Shown: positions 1 through 6,689, counted from the first letter of the stretch. The stretch: 32,387 bases of DNA from DATHVR01 sp035461175 (GCA_035461175.1 DATHVR010000115.1:1-32387), one strand, 5' to 3'. Notes: a model not told the origin generated them from the letters alone. A program made the numbers and translations.

Positions 1-13
1 GAGGGCGGCAGCA

Positions 14-45
14 GGCGGGCGACCGGCGCGCCGAGGTCGCCCGAC
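14..45. repeat. Short palindromic repeat, copy A
   Basis: A 32-bp near-palindrome with GGCGGGCGAC on the left and GTCGCCCGAC on the right around a GGCGCGCC core. It is the short form of the longer family that follows and is matched in inverted orientation at 1113-1144. It lies next to the window edge, so the array may continue to the left. Confidence 0.75.
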
Positions 46-68
46 CATGGCCCAGCGGGGCGGTAGCA

Positions 69-167
69 GTCGGGCGACCGGCGTCTGTTCGGGGTACGGC
101 CCCGAACAACACCGAGACGCGTGAGCGACAGAGACGGGGGGCGTAGCCGGCCCCGAAGTCGCCCGAC
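69..167 (-). repeat. About 100-bp palindromic repeat, copy B
   Basis: This 99-bp element has perfect 10-bp terminal inverted repeats (GTCGGGCGAC/GTCGCCCGAC). It contains a long internal hairpin (GTTCGGGGC arm against a GCCCCGAAC-like arm, here with one change) and a second inner stem near AGACGCCG. It is almost identical in reverse complement to 990-1088 and similar to 181-280. No reading frame is credible in it. Confidence 0.85.
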
Positions 168-180
168 CATCAGTACAGCA

Positions 181-280
181 GTCGGGCGACCGGCGTCTGT
201 TCGGGGCACGGCCCCGAACAAGCACCGAGACGCGTGAGCGACAGAAACGGGAGACGCAGCCGGCCCCGAAGTCGCCCGAC
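181..280 (-). repeat. About 100-bp palindromic repeat, copy C
   Basis: A 100-bp copy with the same 10-bp terminal inverted repeats. It lies about 20 bp beyond the minus-strand terminator-like hairpin at 305-346, as copy D lies just beyond the plus-strand one. The central loop containing GAGACGCG and GAGCGACAGA is shared with copies B and D, so the loop as well as the stems is conserved. Confidence 0.85.
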
Positions 281-299
281 CATCAACACAGACCAATAG

Positions 300-480
300 A
301 AAAGACCCCGAGAAAGTCTGTGCAAGCACCTACCCTCTCGGGGTCTCCCGATCCCTCGAACTCCAAGGCCCGAAGGCCCGGTCTCCGAGAGACCTTCCGT
401 AGCCACCTCTCGGCGGCTTCGGTGCCGGTCCGGGGTCGCCCCCGATCCGGTAAGTGGCAAGGTAGGGCGATCCAGAGCTG
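300..480 (-). ncRNA. Candidate structured RNA, minus strand (RNA-M)
   Basis: Read on the minus strand, this tract is a series of hairpins. At 426-451 CCGG arms and a GGGG/CCCC stem close a GCGA loop. At 402-419 GCCGCC/GGTGGC closes a GAGA loop. At 381-395 GGTCTC/GAGACC closes a TCG loop. At about 366-380 GGGCC/GGCCT closes a TTCG loop. The final 10-bp stem at 305-346 is followed by a T run. GNRA and UUCG loops on short GC stems are typical of folded RNA. There is no plausible protein here. The 5' end is not defined and probably lies in 480-560. The alternative is selection on DNA cruciforms within a repeat element. Confidence 0.45.
305..346 (-). terminator. Terminator-like hairpin ending RNA-M
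   Basis: On the minus strand GACCCCGAGA pairs with TCTCGGGGTC over 10 bp, with an inner GTGC/GCAC stem in the loop, and TCTTTTCTATT follows. This has the form of an intrinsic terminator. The hairpin at 934-973 on the other strand shares the CCCCGAGAGGG arm, so the two ends look related. Confidence 0.55.
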
Positions 481-500
481 GGGTCAAGCCAGAATGCGGA

Positions 501-580
501 CTATTTTTCGCGTTCTCGCGCGAGTGCCCATTTGCTGATAATCGAGCGCGAAAAGTGAGTTCCATTCGCGAAAAATGATC
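501..580. promoter_or_regulatory. AT-richer bidirectional control region with CGCGAAAA repeats
   Basis: The only AT-rich island in the first 1.5 kb lies between the two divergent hairpin tracts. ATTTTTCGCG (503-512) and CGCGAAAAAT (567-576) form a perfect 10-bp inverted repeat. A further CGCGAAAAG lies at 547-555 and a CTCGCGCGAG palindrome at 515-524. TGATAAT (536-542) resembles a plus-strand -10 box and AAATAGT (about 500-506, minus strand) a minus-strand one. No clear -35 is visible. A divergent promoter with operator sites is the inference. Confidence 0.4.
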
Positions 581-614
581 CTGCTTCTGGGTTGCACATG
601 CCCGAATCCGACCT

Positions 615-985
615 CTACCTTGCCGTCATCGCTGTTGGGGGAGACCCCACAGCGCCCGGATCGGAGAGCGATCTCCGAGCGGGTCCGGCCCCACCGGCAA
701 CGGTGAGATCGGAGGGTCCGACCGGACCGGCCTCACGGCCGGAGCGGATCCGGAGCTTCGGCTCCGGAAGCGTCGGATCGGTGGTTTCATCGCCATCGAG
801 CCGCCGAGCGGTCCCGGGGTCCTCGGAGACGGGGGTCCAGCGGCCTCGTGCCGCAATGGTCACTCGCCGAGAGGCAGTGGCCGCTCCCGCTGGGAGCCTG
901 GATTCAGGTCCGGCTCGCAAGCGGGTTTGAGAGCCCCGAGAGGGTTGAGGCTTCGGCTTTGGCTCCCTCGGGGTTTCTCTGTGTC
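615..985 (+). ncRNA. Candidate structured RNA, plus strand (RNA-P)
   Basis: Hairpins follow one another with little gap. At 630-654 CGCTGT plus GGGG closes a GAGA loop against CCCC plus ACAGCG. At 661-678 there is a GCGA loop and at 692-705 a GCAA loop. Stems at 715-728 and 728-741 are followed at 750-767 by CCGGAGC/GCTCCGG on a TTCG loop. Further stems lie at 778-799, 801-811 and 840-854. At 858-882 a GAGA loop sits on a 10-bp bulged stem. Then come 883-897 (3-nt loop), 910-924, and a final hairpin at 934-973. The late pair (a GAGA-loop stem followed by a 6-bp stem with a 3-nt loop) has a counterpart in the minus-strand tract. I do not recognise the family; RNase P, tmRNA, SRP and 5S motifs are absent. 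The 5' end is uncertain. Confidence 0.45.
934..980 (+). terminator. Terminator-like hairpin ending RNA-P
   Basis: CCCCGAG (934-940) pairs with CTCGGGG (967-973), extended by GG/CC, and an inner AGGC/GCTT stem carries a TTCG loop (948-959). TTTCTCT follows at 974-980. The T tract is weak but the fold is strong, and it parallels the minus-strand hairpin at 305-346. Repeat copy D starts 10 nt further on. Confidence 0.5.
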
Positions 986-989
986 TGTG

Positions 990-1088
990 GTCGGGCGACT
1001 TCGGGGCCGGCTGCGTCTCCCGTCTCTGTCGCTCACGCGTCTCCTTGGTGTTCGGGGCCGTGCCCCGAACAGACGCCGGTCGCCCGAC
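990..1088 (+). repeat. About 100-bp palindromic repeat, copy D
   Basis: A 99-bp copy with perfect 10-bp terminal inverted repeats. Its inner hairpin GTTCGGGGC-CGT-GCCCCGAAC (1050-1070) is perfect, and AGACGCCG can pair with CGGCTGCGTCT near the other end, giving a branched fold. It is in inverted orientation to copies B and C. Confidence 0.85.
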
Positions 1089-1112
1089 TGCTACCGCCCC
1101 GCTGTGGCCATG

Positions 1113-1144
1113 GTCGGGCGACCTCGGCGCGCCGGTCGCCCGCC
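1113..1144 (+). repeat. Short palindromic repeat, copy E
   Basis: A 32-bp near-palindrome, the inverted counterpart of 14-45. The D-E pair (990-1157) matches the B-A pair (1-167) almost base for base in reverse complement, including the spacer, so these are long inverted arms around the hairpin tracts. Confidence 0.75.
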
Positions 1145-1157
1145 TGCTGCCGCCCTC

Positions 1158-1512
1158 GCCGCCGGCTTTCGCCTCCCTGACCCCCTCTGGTGCCGCGGCT
1201 CCGTGGCGTTGGGGCGTGCCCCCGGGCGCGGAAACCACATGTTTTGGCTGTATGGAACCCGGACTTTGTCGGCTCGAGTCAAGGGTTGGTGGTGCTTCGA
1301 CTCTCTGTTTCGGGGGCCGTGGGAGACTCCTATAGCCTCGTCGGCCTGGTGACAGAGGGACGCGCGGTCGACGCAGGTGAGAAACCGAGATTGCGGCCGT
1401 CAACACGGCCGGGGTCACCTCGAGGGATTCGTGATCCTCAGGCCTAAACAAGACGCCCCCCCGATATCACCCGGCACCCGGCACTCACCGCCACGACGAG
1501 CCAGGCGCTTGG
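1158..1512. other. Non-coding stretch before the PH-domain gene
   Basis: No supported gene is present; the open frames are arginine/proline-rich translations of the repeats. One clear fold is seen: CGGCCGT/ACGGCCG (1394-1411) on a CAAC loop, enclosed by AGGTGA (1375-1380) and TCACCT (1415-1420). It lies about 110 nt upstream of the next start. It could belong to a leader RNA, but I cannot match it to a riboswitch class. Confidence 0.4.
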
Positions 1513-1518
1513 TACGCT
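1513..1518 (+). promoter_or_regulatory. -10 box TACGCT for the PH-domain gene
   Basis: TACGCT lies 8 nt before the ATG at 1527 and there is no Shine-Dalgarno sequence. Transcription would begin at or next to the start codon, giving a leaderless mRNA. The same layout precedes several other genes in the window. Confidence 0.5.
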
Positions 1519-1526
1519 CACCGACC

Positions 1527-2144
1527 ATGGCGTATCCCGAAAAGCTGCTCAGTCCGGATGAGGAAGTGGTCCACGAGTTCCGGCCCCACTGGAGCCGGAT
1601 CCTCAAGGAGATCGTGCTCAGCGTGGCGGTGGTGATCGTGCTGATCCTGCTGGCCACCCTCTTCGACTTCGATTACCAGGGCTGGGTGATGCTGGGCATC
1701 GGGGTGATCTGGTTCTTGCTCGTCGTTCGGGGACTGCTCGCCTGGTGGTTCACCCAGCACGTCATCACAAACGAGCGGGTTATCTACCGGGCCGGGATCC
1801 TGTCCCGGGAGGGCAAAGAGATCCCGCTCGAGGTGATCAACGACGTCTCTTTCAAACAGACGGCCTGGGAGCGGATGATCGGCTCGGGGGATCTCCTGAT
1901 CGAGTCGGCGGGGGAGTTGGGTCAGAGTCACTACCGGGACATCCCTCATCCCGAGATCATCCAGCGCGAGATCTATCAGGTGCGAGAGGCGCGCATGATG
2001 CTGCTGGAACGAGGCGGCAACGGCGGCACGATCAGCAAGGCGCAGCAACTCGAGATCCTCTCCCGCCTCCACGACCAGGGCAAGCTGAGCGATGCCGAGT
2101 TCGAGGCCGAGAAGCGGGCTCTGAACATGGAGGGGGATGTCTGA
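1527..2144 (+). CDS. PH-domain (bPH2) membrane protein with C-terminal SHOCT motif
   Basis: The 205-residue protein has two membrane segments (about residues 28-45 and 50-72). A bacterial PH-like domain of the YdbS/YdbT type follows, recognised by ITNERVIYRAGILSREGKEIPLEVINDVSF. The C-terminus (about 178-203) is a SHOCT motif, LEILSRLHDQGKLSDAEFE. Such proteins are membrane-bound with a cytoplasmic PH fold; their substrate is generally unknown. The ATG at 1527 is chosen because the PH family begins here and a TACGCT box lies just upstream; an in-frame upstream extension would translate repeat-region DNA. The stop overlaps the ATG of the acyl-CoA synthetase by 1 nt (TGATG), so the two are probably translated together. 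SHOCT motifs are often taken as oligomerisation modules. Confidence 0.85.
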   Translation: MAYPEKLLSPDEEVVHEFRPHWSRILKEIVLSVAVVIVLILLATLFDFDYQGWVMLGIGVIWFLLVVRGLLAWWFTQHVITNERVIYRAGILSREGKEIPLEVINDVSFKQTAWERMIGSGDLLIESAGELGQSHYRDIPHPEIIQREIYQVREARMMLLERGGNGGTISKAQQLEILSRLHDQGKLSDAEFEAEKRALNMEGDV

Positions 2145-3751
2145 TGCCTCACATGCAAGATTTCCCGCTGCTCCTGTCGACCCTCTACGACCAGGCCGTC
2201 CGCCTGTATCCCAACCAGGAGATCGTGTCGGTGGAAGCGGACCGATCGGTAACTCGCACCACCTATGCCGAGACCGACGCCCGGATTCGGCGGCTGGCGG
2301 GAGCGGTGTCAAACCGCCTCGGGGTGGACCCGGGCCGGGCCGTCGGCACGTTCGCCTGGAACAACCGTCGTCACCACGAACTCTATTGGGCGCTGACCAA
2401 CACCGGCCGGATCTGCCACACGCTCAACATCCGCCTGTTCGGCGATCAGATCACCTACATCGTCAATCACGGCGAGGACCAAGTGATCTTCGTCGACCCC
2501 GATCTGGTGCCGCTTCTGGCCCCGATCGCCGACACCTTCGAGACCGTGCGCCACTTCGTTGTCATGGGTGAACAGGCGGATGACGCGCTTCCCAACTCGA
2601 TTGCCTATGAGGAGTTGACCGAAGGGGCGGATCCGGTCACCGACTGGCCGCTGCTCGACGAGAACTCGCCGATGATGTTCTGTTACACGTCGGGCACGAC
2701 CGGCAACCCCAAGGGCGTCGCCTACACCCAGCGATCGACCTACCTGCACACCCTGTCCAATCTGGCCAACCTGGCCATCGGCCCCCACGACAACGTGATG
2801 CCGGTGGTACCCATGTTCCACGCCGCCGCCTGGGGATATCCGTTCATGGCCACAGCCCGGGGGGCGAAGATCACCTATCCGGGACCCGACCTGACTCCGG
2901 AAGGTCTGGTCCGGCTGATCTCCGAGGAGAAGGTGACCTTCTCGGCCGGCGTGCCCACGGTGTGGCTGGGGATCCAGCACCATCTCACGGACAATCCAGA
3001 CTTCGATGTCTCCTCGGTACGGGCGTTCCTCTGCGGGGGATCGGCGGTCCCTCGAGCGATGATCGACTGGTACTGGAAGGAGCGGGGCATCCTCGTCCAG
3101 CAGGGCTGGGGCATGACCGAGACCAATCCGGTTGCCTCGGTGGCAATGCTCAAGCCCCACATGGAGGACTGGGATTGGGAACGCAAGCTCGACTACCTGG
3201 AGACGGCCGGCCTTCCCATCCCCGGGGTCCAGGTCAAGATCGTCGACGCCGACGGTGAGCCCCTACCCCACGACGGCGAGGCGTTCGGGGAACTGTTGAT
3301 CCGGGGACCGTGGGTGGCAGCCGAGTACTACCGGGACGCCCGCACTCCCGAGAGCTTCGTCGACGGCTGGCTGCGCACGGGCGATGTCTGCAAGATCGAC
3401 CCCGAGGGGTACATCCGCATCACCGACCGGGCCAAAGACGTCATCAAGTCGGGCGGGGAGTGGATCAGCTCCATCGACCTCGAGAACACGCTGATGGCTC
3501 ACCCGGGGGTGGCCGAGGCCACGGTGGTGGGGTTGAAGCACCAGCGTTGGCAGGAGCGGCCGGCGGCGTTCGTGGTCAAGAAGGCGGGGTCCGAATTGAA
3601 CGAGGGCGATTTGCTCGAGTTCCTCGAGGACAAGGTGGCCAGGTGGTGGCTGCCCGATCGAATCGTCTTCATCGACGAAATCCCCAAGACCGGCACCGGC
3701 AAATTCGACAAGAAGGTGGTCCGGGACCAGTACGGCGACCTGCTCATGTAG
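2144..3751 (+). CDS. Fatty-acyl-CoA synthetase (AMP-forming), AlkK/FadD type
   Basis: The 535-residue enzyme belongs to the ANL superfamily and should activate a fatty acid to its acyl-AMP and then acyl-CoA. The phosphate-binding motif YTSGTTGNPKG is at 181-191, the GWGMTETNP motif at 321-329, and the hinge region GDVCKIDPEGYIRITDRAKD followed by SGGEWISS lies in the C-terminal third. The catalytic-lysine motif KTGTGKFDK is near the end. SGGEWISSIDLEN is typical of medium/long-chain ligases such as AlkK. Length is normal. The ATG at 2144 overlaps the stop of the PH-domain gene; an alternative ATG three codons on (2153) is possible. Co-translation with a PH-SHOCT protein suggests membrane-proximal fatty acid uptake or recycling, but that is inference. 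Chain length is not readable from sequence. Confidence 0.9.
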   Translation: MPHMQDFPLLLSTLYDQAVRLYPNQEIVSVEADRSVTRTTYAETDARIRRLAGAVSNRLGVDPGRAVGTFAWNNRRHHELYWALTNTGRICHTLNIRLFGDQITYIVNHGEDQVIFVDPDLVPLLAPIADTFETVRHFVVMGEQADDALPNSIAYEELTEGADPVTDWPLLDENSPMMFCYTSGTTGNPKGVAYTQRSTYLHTLSNLANLAIGPHDNVMPVVPMFHAAAWGYPFMATARGAKITYPGPDLTPEGLVRLISEEKVTFSAGVPTVWLGIQHHLTDNPDFDVSSVRAFLCGGSAVPRAMIDWYWKERGILVQQGWGMTETNPVASVAMLKPHMEDWDWERKLDYLETAGLPIPGVQVKIVDADGEPLPHDGEAFGELLIRGPWVAAEYYRDARTPESFVDGWLRTGDVCKIDPEGYIRITDRAKDVIKSGGEWISSIDLENTLMAHPGVAEATVVGLKHQRWQERPAAFVVKKAGSELNEGDLLEFLEDKVARWWLPDRIVFIDEIPKTGTGKFDKKVVRDQYGDLLM

Positions 3752-3775
3752 GAGGCCGTGCCGGTCCCGGTCACC

Positions 3776-4579
3776 TCACCGGTTGGCGGACCGGCGGTAG
3801 AGGCGGATCGACAGCGGCACGAAGACCGACAGGATCACCGCCACCCAGATCAACGTGTAGACCTCGGCGTTCTGCATCGGCCACACCTCCGACGGCGGTG
3901 CCAGCGGATTGGTGTTCCCGAACAGGTTGCGGGCCGCCTGGGTCACGGCCGAGACCGGGTTCCACTCGGCGAAGGTCCGCAACGGCCCGGGGAGGCTGTC
4001 GCTGGGCACGAAGGCGTTGGAGATGAACGTGAGCGGCATGATCACCATGAACGAGGCATTGTTGATCACCTCCACGCTGGGCACCAGCAGCCCCACAGTT
4101 GCCATCACCCACGAAAAGGCGTAGGAGAACAGCAACAGGAGCAGGAAGCCGGCCAGAGCGTCCCACAGCGAGGTGCGGATCCGCCACCCGACCAGCAGCC
4201 CGGTCAGGGCCATGATCGTGATCGACAGGACGTTGTAGACGATGTCACTGGCCGTCCGGCCCACCAGCACCGCCGAGCGCGACATCGGCAGCGACCGGAA
4301 CCGGTCGATGATTCCCTTCTGCATGTCGTCGGCGATCCCCGCCCCGGTGGCCGTCGCCCCGAACACCACGGTCTGGGCGAAGATCCCGGCGATCAGGAAC
4401 TCCCGATAGTCCAGACCGGGCACGTCGATCGCCCCACCGAAGACGTAGGCGAACAACAGGACGAACATGATCGGAGACAGGAGGACGTAGATCAGGATTT
4501 CGGGGATCCGCTTGATCTTGATCAGGTTCCGCTTGGCTACCACGAAGCCGTCGGCGATTGTCCATGAGATTGTCGTCAT
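3776..4579 (-). CDS. ABC-2 type transporter permease, DrrB family
   Basis: The 267-residue membrane protein has about six membrane segments, starting near residue 28. It carries the loop GIIDRFRSLPMSRSAVLVGR typical of DrrB/ABC-2 permeases, which form the channel of daunorubicin-type and related drug or lipid exporters. Its ATG overlaps the stop of the ATPase gene (ATGA, 4576-4579), so it is the second gene of a two-gene operon. It converges on the acyl-CoA synthetase with a 24-bp gap in which I see no strong terminator. Substrate is unknown. Confidence 0.9.
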   Translation of the reverse strand: MTTISWTIADGFVVAKRNLIKIKRIPEILIYVLLSPIMFVLLFAYVFGGAIDVPGLDYREFLIAGIFAQTVVFGATATGAGIADDMQKGIIDRFRSLPMSRSAVLVGRTASDIVYNVLSITIMALTGLLVGWRIRTSLWDALAGFLLLLLFSYAFSWVMATVGLLVPSVEVINNASFMVIMPLTFISNAFVPSDSLPGPLRTFAEWNPVSAVTQAARNLFGNTNPLAPPSEVWPMQNAEVYTLIWVAVILSVFVPLSIRLYRRSANR

Positions 4580-5571
4580 GAGGAGACCTCCTCCATCGAG
4601 GCCGAACCGGTCCGGGTTTCGGCACTGCCGTCTTCAGCCACATGCCCGGTCAGGGTGAGGAACACATCGTCGAGTGTGGGCCGGCGTAGGCCGACGTCCA
4701 GGAGGCTGATCGCCCTGGAGTCGAGCCCGCGCAGGACATCCATGAGAACGGCGCTGCCGCCGGTCACCGGAGCCGTCACGGTGCGGTTGACCTCGTCCAC
4801 AACGATCTCGCCCACGGCGAAAGGCATCAGGGTCTCGCGAGCAGTGGTGATGCTGGTCGAAGACTCGACCACCAGCTCGATCCGCTCCCCACCCACCTGG
4901 CGCTTGAGCTGGTCGGCGGTTCCCCGGGCGATGGCGCGTCCGTGATCGATGACCACGATCTCGTCGGCCAGCTGGTCGGCTTCCTCGAGATACTGGGTGG
5001 TGAGCAGGAGAGTGGTGCCGCCCGCCACCAGGTCGCGGATGATCTCCCACATGCCGATCCGGCTTCGGGGGTCGAGTCCGGTGGTGGGTTCGTCGAGGAA
5101 CAGCACCGCCGGTCGGGCCACCAGGGCGCCGGCCAGATCGAGACGCCGGCGCATGCCCCCCGAGTAGGCCTTCACCGGGCGATCACCGGCTTCGGCCAGA
5201 CCGAAGCGCTCGAGCAGTTCCCGGGCCCGACGGCGCGAGGCCTCGCGACCCATGCGATACAGCCGTCCGATCATGTCCAGGTTCTCGAAGCCGGTCAGAT
5301 GCTCGTCCACCGCCGCGTATTGGCCGGACAGGCCGATGCGTGAGCGCACCTGATCGGGATGGGCTGCGACGTCGATCCCCGCCACCTCGGCCTGCCCGGC
5401 GTCGGGCTGGAGCAACGTGGTGAGGATGCGGACGGCGGTGGTCTTGCCGGCGCCGTTAGGGCCCAGAACGCCCAGCACCGAACCGGCTTCCACGTCGAGG
5501 TCGAGGCCATCGAGGGCCCGCACCTCTCCGTAGTTTTTGGCCAGATCCCTGGCCCGAATCATTGGTTCCAT
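4576..5571 (-). CDS. ABC transporter ATP-binding protein, DrrA family
   Basis: The 331-residue ATPase has Walker A GPNGAGKTT (37-45), a Q-loop near 84, signature YSGGM (136-140) and Walker B VLFLDEP (156-162). After the nucleotide-binding domain comes the C-terminal extension (about 225-310, DUF4162-like) of DrrA-type exporters. An AAGGAGAAGG stretch just before the ATG gives a good ribosome binding site. With the overlapping permease it forms an efflux transporter. The operon diverges from a WYL-domain regulator, and the 125-bp gap between them holds a perfect palindrome at 5658-5685, so control by that regulator is likely. Confidence 0.93.
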   Translation of the reverse strand: MEPMIRARDLAKNYGEVRALDGLDLDVEAGSVLGVLGPNGAGKTTAVRILTTLLQPDAGQAEVAGIDVAAHPDQVRSRIGLSGQYAAVDEHLTGFENLDMIGRLYRMGREASRRRARELLERFGLAEAGDRPVKAYSGGMRRRLDLAGALVARPAVLFLDEPTTGLDPRSRIGMWEIIRDLVAGGTTLLLTTQYLEEADQLADEIVVIDHGRAIARGTADQLKRQVGGERIELVVESSTSITTARETLMPFAVGEIVVDEVNRTVTAPVTGGSAVLMDVLRGLDSRAISLLDVGLRRPTLDDVFLTLTGHVAEDGSAETRTGSASMEEVSS

Positions 5572-5657
5572 TCCTTCTCCTTGTCCTCTCGGTTGTCGTC
5601 GGTATCTGACCGACGGCGAGCGGGGAACTCATCGGTGGGAAACATAAAATCCATTCA

Positions 5658-5685
5658 TGCCAGAAAGCGGCCGCAATTTCTGGCA
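5658..5685. promoter_or_regulatory. Palindromic operator between drrAB-like operon and WYL regulator
   Basis: TGCCAGAAA (5658-5666) and TTTCTGGCA (5677-5685) form a perfect 9-bp inverted repeat with a 10-bp spacer. The right arm ends 11 bp before the ATG at 5697 and overlaps the likely -10 region (CAATGT, 5684-5689) of the regulator gene. This position fits autoregulation and control of the divergent exporter. Confidence 0.7.
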
Positions 5686-5696
5686 ATGTGAGAAAC

Positions 5697-6650
5697 ATGG
5701 GAGATACCACTGCCCGAGCTCTCCGCCTGCTCTCACTGCTCCAGGCCCGCCGCTGGTGGACCGGGGCCGAGCTGCGGGAGCGGCTGGGTGTGAGCGAGCG
5801 CAGTCTCCGGCGTGACGTCGATCGTCTGCGATCGCTGGGCTACCCCATCGAGGCAACGCCCGGCCCGGCCGGCGGCTACCGGCTCGGGGCCGGGGCCGAG
5901 ATGCCGCCGCTACTGCTCGACGAGGAGGAGGCGGTGGCGATGGCCGTCGGCCTGGGCACGGCCGCCCTCGGTGCCGTTGCCGGAATCGAGGAGGCTTCGG
6001 TCCGGGCCCTGGCCAAGCTGGAACAGGTACTTCCACCCCGGATGTGGAGGGACGTGGAACTGTTCCGCTCGCTGCCCGTGACGGCCACCGGCAACCCGGC
6101 CCGGGCCGAGGTGGGCCCGTTGCTCACCGTGGCCCGGGCCTGTCGGGACGGGGAGCGAATCCGCTTCGGTTACCGCTCCCGGCGGGGCGAGGAGTCCGAG
6201 CGACACGTCGAACCGCACCACCTCGTCATGATCCATCATCGGTGGTATCTCCTCGCCTTCGACCGGGAGCGGGACGACTGGCGCACCTTTCGTGTCGATC
6301 GGATGGGCGAAACCTGGGCCACCGGAATGCGGTTTCAGGAGAGGGAGGTCCCGGGGGGAGATGCGGAGTCTTTCGTGAGCGCGGGCCTGGGAGAGGGGGA
6401 GTATCGATACGAGGCCCAGGTGATCTGTCACATCCTTCCCGAGGAACTGCCCCACTGGATCAGGAACGGAAACGGCGCCGTCGAACCCGTGGAGGATGGC
6501 TCCCTGCTGCACTTCCGGGACGATTCCCTCGACTGGCTGGCGATGCGGATCCTGTGGCTGGGAGTCGACTTCAGGGTGCTGGATCCGCCCGAGCTGGTCG
6601 AGACGGTGGCTGCGCTGGGAGAGCGGCTGCGCCGTGCCTCCGGGGGCTGA
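5697..6650 (+). CDS. WYL-domain transcriptional regulator with N-terminal HTH
   Basis: The 317-residue protein has a DeoR/HTH_11-type winged helix (about 5-65: RALRLLSLLQARRWWTGAEL, then VSERSLRRDVDRLRSLGYPI). A linker follows, then a WYL domain centred on HHRWYLLAFDRERDDWRTFRVDRM (about 180-205) and a C-terminal WCX-like region. WYL domains bind small or nucleic-acid ligands and change DNA binding. The ATG at 5697 is preferred; a GTG three codons upstream (5688) is the alternative. It faces the DrrAB-like exporter across the palindrome at 5658-5685, which is the natural candidate for its binding site. The exporter's substrate or a related signal may be the ligand, but this is inference. Confidence 0.9.
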   Translation: MGDTTARALRLLSLLQARRWWTGAELRERLGVSERSLRRDVDRLRSLGYPIEATPGPAGGYRLGAGAEMPPLLLDEEEAVAMAVGLGTAALGAVAGIEEASVRALAKLEQVLPPRMWRDVELFRSLPVTATGNPARAEVGPLLTVARACRDGERIRFGYRSRRGEESERHVEPHHLVMIHHRWYLLAFDRERDDWRTFRVDRMGETWATGMRFQEREVPGGDAESFVSAGLGEGEYRYEAQVICHILPEELPHWIRNGNGAVEPVEDGSLLHFRDDSLDWLAMRILWLGVDFRVLDPPELVETVAALGERLRRASGG

Positions 6651-6689
6651 GGGTTCCGCGCCTGACGGCGCGGGCCGAACCGCCCCGTG

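Noticed and set aside
69..280. CRISPR array or integron attC sites
   Set aside because: Units are about 100 bp, palindromic and in both orientations, with no regular spacers and no GTTRRRY/RYYYAAC core pairs.
170..565. A 131-codon minus-strand frame
   Set aside because: It is a read-through of repeat copy C and the RNA-M hairpins; the same peptide pieces arise from copy D.
300..985. RNase P RNA, tmRNA, SRP RNA or 5S rRNA
   Set aside because: The conserved core motifs of these RNAs (for example GAGGAAAGTCC, the tmRNA tRNA-like ends, the SRP GGAA-loop helix) are not visible.
1268..1285. Possible tRNA T-loop (GGCTCGAGTC)
   Set aside because: No acceptor or anticodon stem can be built around it.
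615..1451. A 278-codon open frame on the minus strand, and plus-strand frames at 592-930, 848-1180 and 927-1352
   Set aside because: Translations are arginine/proline/serine-rich, follow the hairpins and repeats, and reappear in each repeat copy; no domain, start signal or neighbour supports them.
1745..2143. N-terminal extension of the acyl-CoA synthetase
   Set aside because: It is out-of-frame translation of the PH-domain gene; the family start is MQDFPL at 2144-2153.
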